A stretch of DNA of 64,000 bases from an uncultured Rhodopila sp. (GTDB lineage Bacteria; Pseudomonadota; Alphaproteobacteria; Acetobacterales; Acetobacteraceae): the NCBI GenBank assembly GCA_903932145.1, contig CAIZFE010000076.1, positions 48,500 to 112,499 of the forward strand. Direction: 5' to 3'. This document shows, in pieces, positions 44,004-52,734 of the stretch; the stretch's first letter is position 1, and each line of letters starts with the position of its first letter. Position numbers and translations under genes: made by a program. Below the pieces are notes generated by a model that had not been told where the DNA came from, did not search any database, and was given only the letters and a program-made list of their open reading frames with translations.

Positions 44004-44789
44004 ATGTCGTCGCTGTTCGATCTGACCGGCAAGGTTGCCATTGTCACCGGTTCAACCAAGGGCATTGGCCTGGCGATCGCCACGCGGATGGCGGAGCACG
44101 GGGCGACGGTCGTGATTTCCAGCCGCAAGGCGGATGCGTGCGAGGCTGTGGCGGCGGGGATCACCGCGGCGGGCGGCAAGGCGATCGTGATCCCGTGCCA
44201 TGTCGGGCGGAAAGAAGAATTGCAAAATCTGGTCGATCAAACGGTCGAACGTTGCGGCGGCATCGATATTCTGGTCGGCAACGCGGGCGTGAACCCGTAT
44301 CTCGGGCCGGCAGCGGGTATGACTGACGAGGCGTTTGACCGGGTGATGGGGGTGAATGTCCGTAGCAACTGGTGGCTGGCGAACATGGCAATTCCGCATA
44401 TGGTCAAGCGCGGTGGCGGCGCGGTGATCATTATTTCCTCGATTGGCGGGCTGCGGGGATCGGGGCAACTCGGGACGTACGGGATCTCCAAGGCGGCGGA
44501 CATGCAGTTGGCGCGGAATATCGCGGTGGAATGGGGGCCGAAGAATATTCGGGCGAATGCGATTGCGCCCGGCCTGGTGCGGACCGATTTCGCCCGCGCG
44601 CTGTGGGAGAATCCGGAACTGTATCGCAAGCGGACCAAAGACACACCGCTGCAACGGATCGGCGAGCCGGACGAAATCGCCGGGGCGGCCGTGTTCCTGG
44701 CGTCGGCGGCGGGCAGTTTCACGACCGGGCAGACGATCGTGATCGATGGCGGCACGACGGCGGGGTCTGTGGTTTCGCACGACGATTAA
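44004..44789 (+). CDS. Short-chain dehydrogenase/reductase
   Basis: A 261-residue classical SDR. Cofactor motif TGSTKGIG (15-22), NAG in VGNAGVNPY, catalytic Ser in IISSIGG and YGISK for Tyr/Lys, then PGLVRTDFA. ATG 44004 is chosen because GAGGGGGAAA lies upstream. It reduces or oxidises an alcohol/ketone pair with NAD(P). Its divergence from the NDP-forming acyl-CoA synthetase suggests a shared acyl or fatty-acid pathway, which is inference. Confidence 0.92.
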   Translation: MSSLFDLTGKVAIVTGSTKGIGLAIATRMAEHGATVVISSRKADACEAVAAGITAAGGKAIVIPCHVGRKEELQNLVDQTVERCGGIDILVGNAGVNPYLGPAAGMTDEAFDRVMGVNVRSNWWLANMAIPHMVKRGGGAVIIISSIGGLRGSGQLGTYGISKAADMQLARNIAVEWGPKNIRANAIAPGLVRTDFARALWENPELYRKRTKDTPLQRIGEPDEIAGAAVFLASAAGSFTTGQTIVIDGGTTAGSVVSHDD

Positions 44790-44795
44790 ACCGCG

Positions 44796-44876
44796 CTACC
44801 AGATCGTTGTGACCCCGTAGTGACGGAACATGGCATCATCGGTGATGATCGTCATGTCCCGGTCACGAGCAGAACT
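44796..44876 (-). pseudogene. C-terminal remnant of a PIN-domain (VapC-type) toxin
   Basis: Directly after the antitoxin stop on the minus strand, an overlapping frame of 26 codons reads SARDRDMTIITDDAMFRHYG and ends VTTIW before TAG. This is the usual end of VapC PIN toxins (a TxD pair, then Y-x-V-x-x-x-W). The start and the first roughly 100 residues with the acidic metal site are missing, so the toxin is dead, probably by a deletion that joined the antitoxin end to the toxin end. Confidence 0.65.
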
Positions 44877-45102
44877 ACGCCGGCCAAACTTCTTCATCGG
44901 TCATTGGCGCGAAGACCGATTGGTCGTAGGTGCCATGCCAGCCCCAATCGCCGGGCGTTCGGACGATCTCCCGAGGGGTTCCAACGATGCGCGCGACGGG
45001 GCGGCCGTGGCGCGTGACAGTGATTTCGGCGCCTGCCTCCGCTTCTGTGATCAGGGCGGAAACATGGGCTTTGGCTTCGGCCAGGGTGATGGTTTTGTCC
45101 AT
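44875..45102 (-). CDS. Phd/YefM-type antitoxin
   Basis: A 75-residue protein. MDKTITLAEAKAHVSALITE and TVTRHGRPVARIVG are the N-terminal DNA-binding features of the prevent-host-death family. Antitoxins of this kind neutralise a PIN or RelE-like toxin through their C terminus and repress their own operon. Its toxin partner is only a 26-codon remnant here, so it is an orphan. It may still neutralise related toxins encoded elsewhere. Confidence 0.85.
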   Translation of the reverse strand: MDKTITLAEAKAHVSALITEAEAGAEITVTRHGRPVARIVGTPREIVRTPGDWGWHGTYDQSVFAPMTDEEVWPA

Positions 45103-45281
45103 GACGGTTTATTTGGTCATGGGTGCGGGGCGTCAAGGGAAATAGGCGACATCAATCGATTGTTGTCGGCCGGGCCAATGTTTCAACCCCTGGGCTATGG
45201 CGCTGCTGTGGCGTAGATAGCCGGTATCAGCCTACGTCCGATCCAGCGCCGTTGGTTCCGGACCCTTTGCAGCGGTGACCT

Positions 45282-46385
45282 ATGAACCCACTTTTCGACC
45301 CGGCCGACTTTCGCCTTCCCCCCGGCATCGCGCATGTCTGTGCCGGTGGAGAAACGGCCGCCCTGCGCAGCCATGACGAAGCCTTGCTGCGCTATGTCGC
45401 CGACAAAAGCAGCGGTTTACCCGGCCGCACCGCCCAGGAAGACGAGATCGAAAACGCGCGCACCCACATGGCTCGGTTGTGGGGCGTAACGAATGGCGAT
45501 ATCGGGTTTGTCAGCAACGTCGCCGAGGGTGTGGCCATCGTCGCGGAGAGCATCGACTGGCGGGAGGGCGATTCGATCGCCATCGATGCCAACGAATATC
45601 CTTCGGTCGTCGGACCCATCGCGCTGCGCCGGAAGCCGGTCGTCGCGTTGCGACAGGGGCGCGGTACCGAACCGGATCGATTGGCGGCGTGTGTCGATGG
45701 CAGCACCCGGATCATCGCCGTCAGCTACGTGTCGTATCTGACCGGAGAGCGTGTCGATCTGCAGGCCATGCGGGCTTTGGCCGACAGCGTCGGCGCACTG
45801 CTGCTGGTCGATTTCACCCAGGCCTCCGGGTATCTGCCGATCGAGGCGTCGATTGCCGATTTTGCGTTCTCCGCCTGCTATAAGTGGATGTTGGGCATCA
45901 CCGGTGTTACGGTCGCGTATTGGAACCGAGCGCGGCAGCCGGAGTGGGCACCTTTGTCGGCCGGGTGGTATTCGTTTGCCACCGGTTCGCGCGGTTACGA
46001 TACGCTGCCGGCGCTGAAACCGGATGCGATGCGGTTTACCCGCGGCAACCCGGCGCATTGTCCGATCTATGTGCTGAACAGCGCGTTGTCGTATCTATCC
46101 CGGTTCGACATGCGGGATGTGCGGACGCATGTGCAGACGCTGACCGTGGCGCTGTTGGAGGACCTCGCTGCGTCACAGATCCCGGTCATGACACCGGCTG
46201 ACCCGGCTCGGCATGGGGCCAGTGTGTGTATCCCATCGCCACGGGCGCGGGAGGTGGTCGATGCGTTGCATGCTCAGGGCGTGTATGCGTGGAACGGGCA
46301 GGAACGGGTGCGGATCAGTTTCCATGGATACAATTCCATGGCGGATATGGAACGGACGGCTGTGGCACTCAGGTCGTGCTTGTAA
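45282..46385 (+). CDS. Class-V aminotransferase (isopenicillin-N epimerase / cysteine desulfurase-like)
   Basis: A 367-residue PLP enzyme. The cofactor-binding Lys is Lys201 in FSACYKWMLGITG; Asp177 (LLVDFTQASG) pairs with the pyridine nitrogen. N-terminal IGFVSNVAEGVAIVAES and DANEYPSVVGP also fit the family. No mobile cysteine loop typical of desulfurases is obvious, so an epimerase or kynureninase-like role is more plausible. It converges on the CoA-transferase gene with 7 bp between the stops. Substrate unknown. Confidence 0.85.
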   Translation: MNPLFDPADFRLPPGIAHVCAGGETAALRSHDEALLRYVADKSSGLPGRTAQEDEIENARTHMARLWGVTNGDIGFVSNVAEGVAIVAESIDWREGDSIAIDANEYPSVVGPIALRRKPVVALRQGRGTEPDRLAACVDGSTRIIAVSYVSYLTGERVDLQAMRALADSVGALLLVDFTQASGYLPIEASIADFAFSACYKWMLGITGVTVAYWNRARQPEWAPLSAGWYSFATGSRGYDTLPALKPDAMRFTRGNPAHCPIYVLNSALSYLSRFDMRDVRTHVQTLTVALLEDLAASQIPVMTPADPARHGASVCIPSPRAREVVDALHAQGVYAWNGQERVRISFHGYNSMADMERTAVALRSCL

Positions 46386-46392
46386 TGTGATA

Positions 46393-47520
46393 TCAGGTCC
46401 CGAACTCTGCCCGGATTGCGTCGCTGTTCTGGCCGATCGCCGGAACCGGCCCCAGGTTCAGCGTTTCGCCCACGCGGATGACCGCCGGGGCAACGATCTC
46501 GGCCACCCCGCCGTTGGGTATCGCCACCTTGGTTCGGCGTAAGGCCGGATGCCGGCTCAGCGCCGCCAGGTCGTTGACGAAACCGTAGGCTGTGTTGGAA
46601 ACGCGTAGTTTTGCCGCTGCTTCATCGCGCGTCAGGGCTGCGAATGTCTGCCCGACCCGTTCATCGACGGTCGTTCGGTGGGCCACACGGATGGTGTTGG
46701 TTTCGAAACCCGGTTGCTTTGGCAGGTCCGGTGCATCCAGGAACAAGGCGCAGAATGACGCCCATTCGCGCTCATTCTGGATGGAGATCAACACCAGCGC
46801 GCCATCCTTCGTCGCGAACGCGCCATAGGGACAGATCGACGGGTGCGCCAACCCCATCCGTTGCGGCGAGTTGCCGGTGCCTTCGAAATAGAGCAGCGGC
46901 ACATTCATCCAGTCGGCGACCGCATCGAACAGGCTGATCTTCAGCCCTTTGCCGCGACCGGTTTGGGCGCGTTCGATCAGGGCTTCGAGCACGCCGGTGT
47001 AAGCGTTCATGCCGCAGCCGACATCGGCGATCGAGACACCGACGCGGCCCGGTCCGGCCGGATGGCCGGTGACCATCGCCAGACCGGATTCCGCCTGCAC
47101 CAGCAGATCATAGGCCTTCATCGTTGCGTATTCGCCGGTGTCTCCATAGCCCGAAATATCGACCGTGATCAGGCCCGGGTGCGCGGCCCGCGACGCCTCC
47201 GACCCGAATCCCGAACGGGCGGCGGCGCCGGGGGCGAGGTTCTGGATAAACACGTCCGCCTTGGCCAGCAGCCGGTGCAGCAGCGCCGCGTCCTCGGGTT
47301 GCTTGATGTCCGCGACCAGGCTTTCCTTGCCGCGATTCAGCCAGACGAAATAGCTGGATAGCCCCTGGACGGCGCTGTCGTAGCCGCGGGCGAAATCGCC
47401 CTCTGCTCGCTCTATTTTGATCACCCTGGCGCCGGCATCGGCGAGGCGGGCGGCGCAGTACGGGGCGGCGACGGCTTGCTCCAAAGAGACGACAAGCAGG
47501 CCTTCCAGCGGTTTGGTCAC
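46393..47520 (-). CDS. CoA-transferase family III (CaiB/BaiF)
   Basis: A 375-residue enzyme that moves CoA between carboxylic acids. It opens VTKPLEGLLVVSLEQAVAAP, with ADAGARVIKIERAEGDFAR, WLNRGKESLVADIK and the catalytic Asp region KAYDLLVQAESGLAMVTG. GTG 47520 is chosen because GGGAG lies 8 nt upstream; an in-frame ATG at 47577 has no ribosome site. The frame open to 47928 overlaps a real plus-strand gene. The acid is unknown; formyl-CoA or carnitine transferases are characterised relatives. Confidence 0.88.
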   Translation of the reverse strand: MTKPLEGLLVVSLEQAVAAPYCAARLADAGARVIKIERAEGDFARGYDSAVQGLSSYFVWLNRGKESLVADIKQPEDAALLHRLLAKADVFIQNLAPGAAARSGFGSEASRAAHPGLITVDISGYGDTGEYATMKAYDLLVQAESGLAMVTGHPAGPGRVGVSIADVGCGMNAYTGVLEALIERAQTGRGKGLKISLFDAVADWMNVPLLYFEGTGNSPQRMGLAHPSICPYGAFATKDGALVLISIQNEREWASFCALFLDAPDLPKQPGFETNTIRVAHRTTVDERVGQTFAALTRDEAAAKLRVSNTAYGFVNDLAALSRHPALRRTKVAIPNGGVAEIVAPAVIRVGETLNLGPVPAIGQNSDAIRAEFGT

Positions 47521-47719
47521 GATCCAGTCTCCCGATTGAGCCGACGCCACGAGTCGCGATGGTGCTGACAGGACCATGTCAGGGTGCGCGAGGCAATCGC
47601 TGAAGCGTGACGTGCACACGTCTGCGTTGCCGTTATCGTGGTTCGAGGTGAGGAGCAGGCTGTGGCGCGAACGGCCGCGAAAAGAAGGCCGCCGATACAC
47701 GCGGACGGGGGAAGATCTC

Positions 47720-48109
47720 ATGGCGATACTGGAAGCCAGCGAAACGCAGGCGAATCTGCGCGTTGCCTTTGCAACCGAAATCCTCGCGAGCCGGCGATAC
47801 CGAGCGTACGCTGAACGAGCAGAGGCGGACGGCAACCCGGAGGCCGCGGCTTTGTTTCGGAGTCTCTCCAATCGTCGATGTGCGACTGCCGATGCCCATC
47901 TGGAAGCGCTCGAGCCGCCGGGCACCAAAGGTACGGCCTATCACCTTCGGACTGCGATCATGGAAGAAGACGCCGATCGCTATCCCGCCATGGCGCGCAA
48001 GGCCCGCGAGGAGGGATTTGAGAACATCGCCCTCGGCTTCGAAACCCTGGCCAAAGCCGGCAGGGTGCGGGTCGGCCGCTTGCGGCACGAACTCGCAACG
48101 ATGATGTGA
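47720..48109 (+). CDS. Rubrerythrin-like protein with altered iron ligands
   Basis: A 129-residue four-helix protein. ETQANLRVAFATEILASRRY and EDADRYPAMARKAREEGFEN follow the rubrerythrin pattern. Two ligand motifs are changed: the first-half E-x-x-H is replaced by NRRCATA, and the second-half one (after FETLAKA) has Gly where Glu is usual. The rubredoxin tail is absent. ATG 47720 has GGGGGAAG upstream. Rubrerythrins reduce peroxide; with these losses iron binding is doubtful. It lies just before catalase on the same strand, 319 bp away, which keeps a peroxide-stress link plausible. Confidence 0.72.
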   Translation: MAILEASETQANLRVAFATEILASRRYRAYAERAEADGNPEAAALFRSLSNRRCATADAHLEALEPPGTKGTAYHLRTAIMEEDADRYPAMARKAREEGFENIALGFETLAKAGRVRVGRLRHELATMM

Positions 48110-48428
48110 ACAAGCGCGGACGGAACGCACGGCGCCGGGCTGTTAACAGGAAAGGTTCATTTCTGACGCGGTCTTTTTGAGGCGCCTGTCAGGTCCATCG
48201 TAAAGATTGTGTGGGTGGTAACGGCTCTCCGCGGGCGGCGCGGTTGCCTGCCTTGTGGCGTGGCTATGGCACTCCACATACCGCGCCATCGCCCTCTGGT
48301 GCTTCCGGACGCCGGAGCGGGCAAAACCAAAAGGAGGTGCCTACCCTGTGCGGTGGCGTACTCGCCAACAGTGACGCCGCTCGCCGCGACCATTTGGACC
48401 CAGAATCAACCGGGAAAGGTGAATAAAC
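48110..48428. other. Spacer upstream of catalase
   Basis: 319 bp without a supported gene. A possible ribosome site (AAAGGTG) lies just before the catalase ATG. No clear OxyR-type or other palindromic operator was recognised. Confidence 0.4.
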
Positions 48429-49940
48429 ATGGCAGATGCCAAACAAAACCCGACGATGACCACCGCTTTCGGCCGTCCGGTCGAGGACAACCAGCATTCG
48501 TTAACAGCCGGTCCACGCGGCCCGGTACTGGCGCAGGACTACCATCTTATTGAGAAGATGGCTCATTTTAACCGGGAGCGGGTACCCGAGCGGGTGGTGC
48601 ATGCAAAGGGATACGGCGCCTATGGGACGCTAACGATAACAAACGATATTACCAGGTATTCATGCGCCAAGGTCTTCAGCGGTGTCGGCAAGAAAACCGA
48701 GATGTTCGCTCGTTTTTCCACGGTGGGTGGAGAAAGCGGATCGGCCGATACCGCGCGCGATCCCCGCGGTTTCGCGATGAAGTTCTATACCGAGGACGGC
48801 AACTGGGATCTGGTTGGCAACAATACACCGATCTTCTTCATTCGCGATCCGCTGAAGTTCTCCGACTTTATTCGCACCCAGAAGCGCGATCCGGGCACGC
48901 ATCTGAAGCCGCATTGGCGCCGCTGGGACTATTGGGGGCTGTCACCCGAGGCGATTCATCAGGTCATGTTCCTCTACAGTGATCGCGGCACCCCCATCTC
49001 CGCTCGGTTTATGAACGGCTACGGCAGTCATACCTATAGTTTATGGAACGCGAAGGGGGAGCGGTTCTGGGTCAAGTTCCATGTGAAAACCAGGCAGGGC
49101 AACAAGACGTTCGACGATGCCACCGCCGCGAAGATGACGGGCGATGACCCTGATTACTCCGCGCGCGATCTGATCGATGCGATAAGGAAGGGCGATTTCC
49201 CGAAATGGACCGTATCGATTCAGGTGATGCCGGAGAAAGATGCCGAAACGTATAAGTGGAATCCCTTCGACCTGACCAAGGTCTGGCCGCATGGCGACTA
49301 TCCGCTGATCGAGGTCGGCGAGATGGAACTGAACCGCAACGTGGAAAACTATTTTGCGGAAGTGGAGCAAGCCGCGTTTGAGCCGTCCAATATCGTGCCG
49401 GGCATTGGCTTCAGTCCGGATAAGGTCTTGCAGAACCGGATCCTGTCGTATGCCGACGCGCATCGCTATCGCATCGGAATCAACTACGACCATATTCCGG
49501 TCAATCAGGCGAAGGCCGCCAAGGTTCACACCTATCACCGGGACGGCACGATGGTGACAGGCAGCAACGGCGGCGGGTCGGTGGATTATGAACCGAACTC
49601 GTTTGGCGGGCCGTTCGAAGATAAGGCGGTGATGGAACCTCCGATCCGGATTGATGGTGATGGTCAGCGGTACACGACCTACCCGGGCGACGATGGGGAC
49701 CTTTACGGGCAGCCCCGGGCGTTTTGGGAGAAAGTGCTGGACGATACGGGCAAGGCGCATCTGGTGGCGAATATCGTCGGCAGCATGACCGAACCGAACA
49801 TGGGGATGCCAGACGATGCCAAGCGCCATGAAATTCAGCAGCGAATGCTGAAGCATTGGTACAAAGTGCATCCGGACTTCGGTGCCGCCGTGGAAAAGGG
49901 TATTGGCGGCCAGCAACAGAGGCAACAGGCTGCTGAATAA
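48429..49940 (+). CDS. katA: Monofunctional haem catalase (small subunit)
   Basis: A 503-residue clade-3-type catalase that disproportionates hydrogen peroxide. Active-site His58 ([12 protein letters not shown]), Asn131 ([10 protein letters not shown]) and haem-ligand Tyr341 ([12 protein letters not shown]) are present, with [20 protein letters not shown] before them. No signal peptide, so cytoplasmic. The tail [11 protein letters not shown] is low-complexity. It ends at a strong bidirectional terminator. Confidence 0.96.
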   Translation: MADAKQNPTMTTAFGRPVEDNQHSLTAGPRGPVLAQDYHLIEKMAHFNRERVPERVVHAKGYGAYGTLTITNDITRYSCAKVFSGVGKKTEMFARFSTVGGESGSADTARDPRGFAMKFYTEDGNWDLVGNNTPIFFIRDPLKFSDFIRTQKRDPGTHLKPHWRRWDYWGLSPEAIHQVMFLYSDRGTPISARFMNGYGSHTYSLWNAKGERFWVKFHVKTRQGNKTFDDATAAKMTGDDPDYSARDLIDAIRKGDFPKWTVSIQVMPEKDAETYKWNPFDLTKVWPHGDYPLIEVGEMELNRNVENYFAEVEQAAFEPSNIVPGIGFSPDKVLQNRILSYADAHRYRIGINYDHIPVNQAKAAKVHTYHRDGTMVTGSNGGGSVDYEPNSFGGPFEDKAVMEPPIRIDGDGQRYTTYPGDDGDLYGQPRAFWEKVLDDTGKAHLVANIVGSMTEPNMGMPDDAKRHEIQQRMLKHWYKVHPDFGAAVEKGIGGQQQRQQAAE

Positions 49941-49944
49941 GCCC

Positions 49945-49976
49945 AAAATCCCCCTCCTTCGCGGGAGGGGGATTTT
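49945..49976. terminator. Bidirectional rho-independent terminator
   Basis: A perfect 13-bp stem, AAAATCCCCCTCC (49945-49957) with 49964-49976, and a 6-nt loop. The A-run and T-run at the ends make it functional in both directions. It ends catalase. Confidence 0.88.
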
Positions 49977-49989
49977 ACGCCGGACGCTC

Positions 49990-50102
49990 TCCTCTCCATG
50001 GCAGGCGAATTCCTGCCTCCCACGTCTTTTGACTGTGCTCTGCTTGTACTAGTCCGCTTCGAAACTGACATACGTCTATTCGACTGCCGTCATGGCCCGG
50101 CC
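49990..50102. repeat. Family B short hairpin next to a family A element
   Basis: A hairpin GGCAGG/CCTGCC (50000-50017) followed by CCACGTCTTT (50020-50029) resembles the copy at 63951-63982. It is followed by 50048-50102, whose sequence matches the reverse complement of 13899-13953 at about 47 of 55 positions, including GTCATGGCCCGG. Confidence 0.65.
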
Positions 50103-50220
50103 AAGCCACATAGGCATCAAATTAAGTCTCCATAGAGAATGGTTTCGCCGCGCTCCGGGCACACGCCTTTCCTGGCCCCTCTCGCTCGCGTTGGCAACAT
50201 ATCCACCCGGATCAACGACT

Positions 50221-51669
50221 TCAGTCCCTGGCCAGAAACGACCGCACGCGATCCGTGACCTGTTGCTTCGGGAACATGGCGGTCAGGGCACGTGCCCGCG
50301 TCAGTGGGTCGCTGGCGAAGAAGCGTTCGTACAGCACCTGCCGGTTACCGAACGAGCTGCACGAGATATCCCAGGCCAGGTGGAACAGCTTCACCCGGTC
50401 GCGTGCGGTGCTGCTGTCGGTCGCCAGGTACTGCTCGATGTGACCGGCCAGAGGGCCGTCCATATCGGCTTCGGTTGGCAGGATCATCAGGCTCGACGAT
50501 CCCAGCAATTGCAGGATTTCCACCATCCTGGGATAGGCGGTCATGAACAAATTCCGGGTCGTTTCGGCCGGCAGCGGGGCAGGGCACATGATGCCCCATT
50601 CGTCCAGTTCGGCATCGGCCTCGGCGGCGCGCATGCAGGCGCGCATCAGTTCGGTATACATCACGAGTTCGCCGATGCGGTCCTCGGCGTGCGGCAGATG
50701 GCTATTACCGAGCGTTTCCGTCATCAGCAAGGCGACGCCGAGGACGAGTTCGCATTTCGCCAGGTTTTTCGCGCAGCCTTGATGCGCGGTGTGGGCGGAG
50801 GAATGGGTGATCGATGCGGTGCCGTTCAACAGGCCCACGTCGCCGTAGATGAAGACACGGTCCCATGGAACAAGCACGTCATCGAAAAAGACGACGCTGT
50901 CCATTTCCTCGAAACGTGACCCCAACGGGTGATCGAAATGGGATTTTTCCTGGTCGAAGCTGTCCCGGCACAGGAACCGCAGGCCTTTCGTGTCGCACGG
51001 CAACGCGAAGCTGAGCGCGAACGGACTGTGCTGATCGACGTGCTGCGCCAGACGCGGCGAATACACCGCGATTTCATCGGCGAGGGGACCCAGCGTGGCG
51101 AGGACCCGGGCACCTTTGACGATGATACCGGCCGAAGTCTCGCGGATCACCTGGAGCGCGGTGCCTTCCTGGAGGTTGAAGGTGCCGCTGACGTTGCGGC
51201 TGCGTTGCAGGTTGATCAGTGAATGCGTCAGGACGAGATCGTTCTCGGCAATATAGCGGTAATAACGCCGCATGTTGTCCGCGAACTCTGGCCTGCCCCG
51301 GCCGAAGTAATCGGCGGACCCGGCCCAGCAGGCGAACGTGACGTTCATGAAATCCGGCGAGCGGCCCATCATGCCACAAGTGGTGCGCGCCCATTTCAGC
51401 ATCATCTCTCGCCGCCGCACCAGATCCTCGTGGGTGCGTGGAATGATGAAGGACAGACCCAGCGTGTCACCGGTATCCGGGTCCGTGAAGGTCATGGACT
51501 CACGATGGGCGGGGTCGGATTGCAGGTCGTACAGCGACGCGATGGCTTTCGCGCCACCGGCGAGACCGGGGTGGATTGTCACGTCGGTCACGCGTTCCCC
51601 GCGCAGCCAGACCTCGGTTTGGCGGGCCTTAAGCGCGGCCAGATACTGCGCGCCGGTGCGTGTTGGCAT
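50221..51669 (-). CDS. 4-hydroxyphenylacetate 3-monooxygenase-like oxygenase (HpaB family)
   Basis: A 482-residue FADH2-using oxygenase component. It opens RTGAQYLAALKARQTEVWLR with GERVTDVTIHPGL, and later has RSPDFMNVTFACWAGSADYF, ENDLVLTHSLINLQRSRNVS and VFFDDVLVPWDRVFIYGD, typical of HpaB. Relatives hydroxylate phenols at the ortho position with reduced flavin from an HpaC reductase; no HpaC gene is nearby. The true substrate may be another aromatic or pyrrole compound. It is monocistronic. Confidence 0.9.
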   Translation of the reverse strand: MPTRTGAQYLAALKARQTEVWLRGERVTDVTIHPGLAGGAKAIASLYDLQSDPAHRESMTFTDPDTGDTLGLSFIIPRTHEDLVRRREMMLKWARTTCGMMGRSPDFMNVTFACWAGSADYFGRGRPEFADNMRRYYRYIAENDLVLTHSLINLQRSRNVSGTFNLQEGTALQVIRETSAGIIVKGARVLATLGPLADEIAVYSPRLAQHVDQHSPFALSFALPCDTKGLRFLCRDSFDQEKSHFDHPLGSRFEEMDSVVFFDDVLVPWDRVFIYGDVGLLNGTASITHSSAHTAHQGCAKNLAKCELVLGVALLMTETLGNSHLPHAEDRIGELVMYTELMRACMRAAEADAELDEWGIMCPAPLPAETTRNLFMTAYPRMVEILQLLGSSSLMILPTEADMDGPLAGHIEQYLATDSSTARDRVKLFHLAWDISCSSFGNRQVLYERFFASDPLTRARALTAMFPKQQVTDRVRSFLARD

Positions 51670-51870
51670 GGTTTGGCCTCCCCTTGGTGTGACGAGACTG
51701 TCCGGGCAGGCGGTGATGGGTCAAGAGGAGCGGCGCAAGGGCGCGGCGCAATCGGGTGAAACCGCGAAACGGTCTGCCGATCACCGCTATAGTGCCCGAT
51801 CCCGATGATGCTCGGCGCGCGCATGCGCCCCCCGGAATCCGAGGTGCGACGCGGTTTCGAGAAATGCGAA

Positions 51871-52698
51871 TCAGGGAGGAGCGGTGGCCAGCAGCGGATC
51901 GAACGGATCCAAGATGGGCAACTCGCCGATCATGTATCCCAATACCTGGCGAACCGTCTCCGGTGGCGGATGCCTCCAGGTAAAGCTCCAGGTGTCCGGC
52001 TTCTTGTCCCGCTCTTTCTGAAACGACGTCTCGCGGTGTTCCCGTATTTTAAACAAGGTCGTGAAGCTGCCGCCGTAATTATTCAACGTGTCGAAAATCT
52101 GGTTCCAGAAAGGTCCGGTGCAGAAGCTTGGGATGACCGCAAGGTCCATGCAGATCGAGAGGATAGTCCGTCCGAGCGGCCGACAGCGGACTTCGGCGTC
52201 GAGTTCCTCGGGAGTGGGGATGCGCAGATCGTCAGGATCGAACGCAGGGCGTTTGGGCGTGCACCCACTCTCGTCATGGCCTGGCTTGGCCCGGCCGCCC
52301 GGGTCTTTGCTTGCTGACTCGGCGTCTTTCGCCCCCTGTTCTGGTTCGGCTGGCGGCTTCGCCGGCGGGCGCTCGCGCGGATACACGAGTCCGATCTCGC
52401 GGCCTTTTGCGGCTCGGGACAGCAGATACCGCTCCAACGCCATCGCCCGCAGGATACCGCGCTGCAGTCGGATGAGGATCGTCGGCAGGGTGTAAGTGCC
52501 CCAGACGGCCGCCAGGGTGGCGAATTCCACATTGGCGGCGGAGGCCGGGACGATCTCGGTGAGGCGGCGGCCATGGCCGAGCAGGACGCGGACGACATGC
52601 AGCAGGGCGGCGAGGCGTTCCGGCAGCGAGCGGCCGGCCCGGTCCTGTGCGGGATCGGGCGTGGCAGGCCGGGTCATGGTTGATGCGATCTGCTCCAT
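51871..52698 (-). CDS. Conserved protein of unknown function, paralog 2
   Basis: A 275-residue protein nearly identical in its C-terminal half to paralog 1 (32064-32903): AFDPDDLRIPTPEELDAEVR, FCTGPFWNQIFDTLNNYGGS and the closing LDPFDPLLATAPP. The N-terminal helical part is also similar (LAALLHVVRVLLGHGRRLTE). The linker differs and contains GGRAKPGHDES, which is what a family A repeat gives when read in this frame. The upstream region keeps the TTGACA and inverted-repeat arrangement of paralog 1. No known family, signal peptide or membrane span. Confidence 0.78.
   Translation of the reverse strand: MEQIASTMTRPATPDPAQDRAGRSLPERLAALLHVVRVLLGHGRRLTEIVPASAANVEFATLAAVWGTYTLPTILIRLQRGILRAMALERYLLSRAAKGREIGLVYPRERPPAKPPAEPEQGAKDAESASKDPGGRAKPGHDESGCTPKRPAFDPDDLRIPTPEELDAEVRCRPLGRTILSICMDLAVIPSFCTGPFWNQIFDTLNNYGGSFTTLFKIREHRETSFQKERDKKPDTWSFTWRHPPPETVRQVLGYMIGELPILDPFDPLLATAPP
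52271..52302. repeat. Family A repeat inside a coding sequence
   Basis: TCGTCATGGCCTGGCTTGGC lies within the linker of paralog 2 and encodes part of GGRAKPGHDE on the minus strand. The frame is kept. Paralog 1 has a different linker (GPGDRDEPGDDEK) at this place. Confidence 0.6.
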
Positions 52699-52709
52699 GT
52701 CGATTTTGC

Positions 52710-52734
52710 TAACATTATAGTTATATTATGTCAA
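52710..52734 (-). promoter_or_regulatory. Promoter/operator of paralog 2
   Basis: Read on the minus strand: TTGACA (52734-52729), 4 bp, then ATAACTATAATGTTAG, with a TAAC/GTTA inverted repeat (52710-52723). It matches the arrangement at 32028-32053 upstream of paralog 1. Confidence 0.6.
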
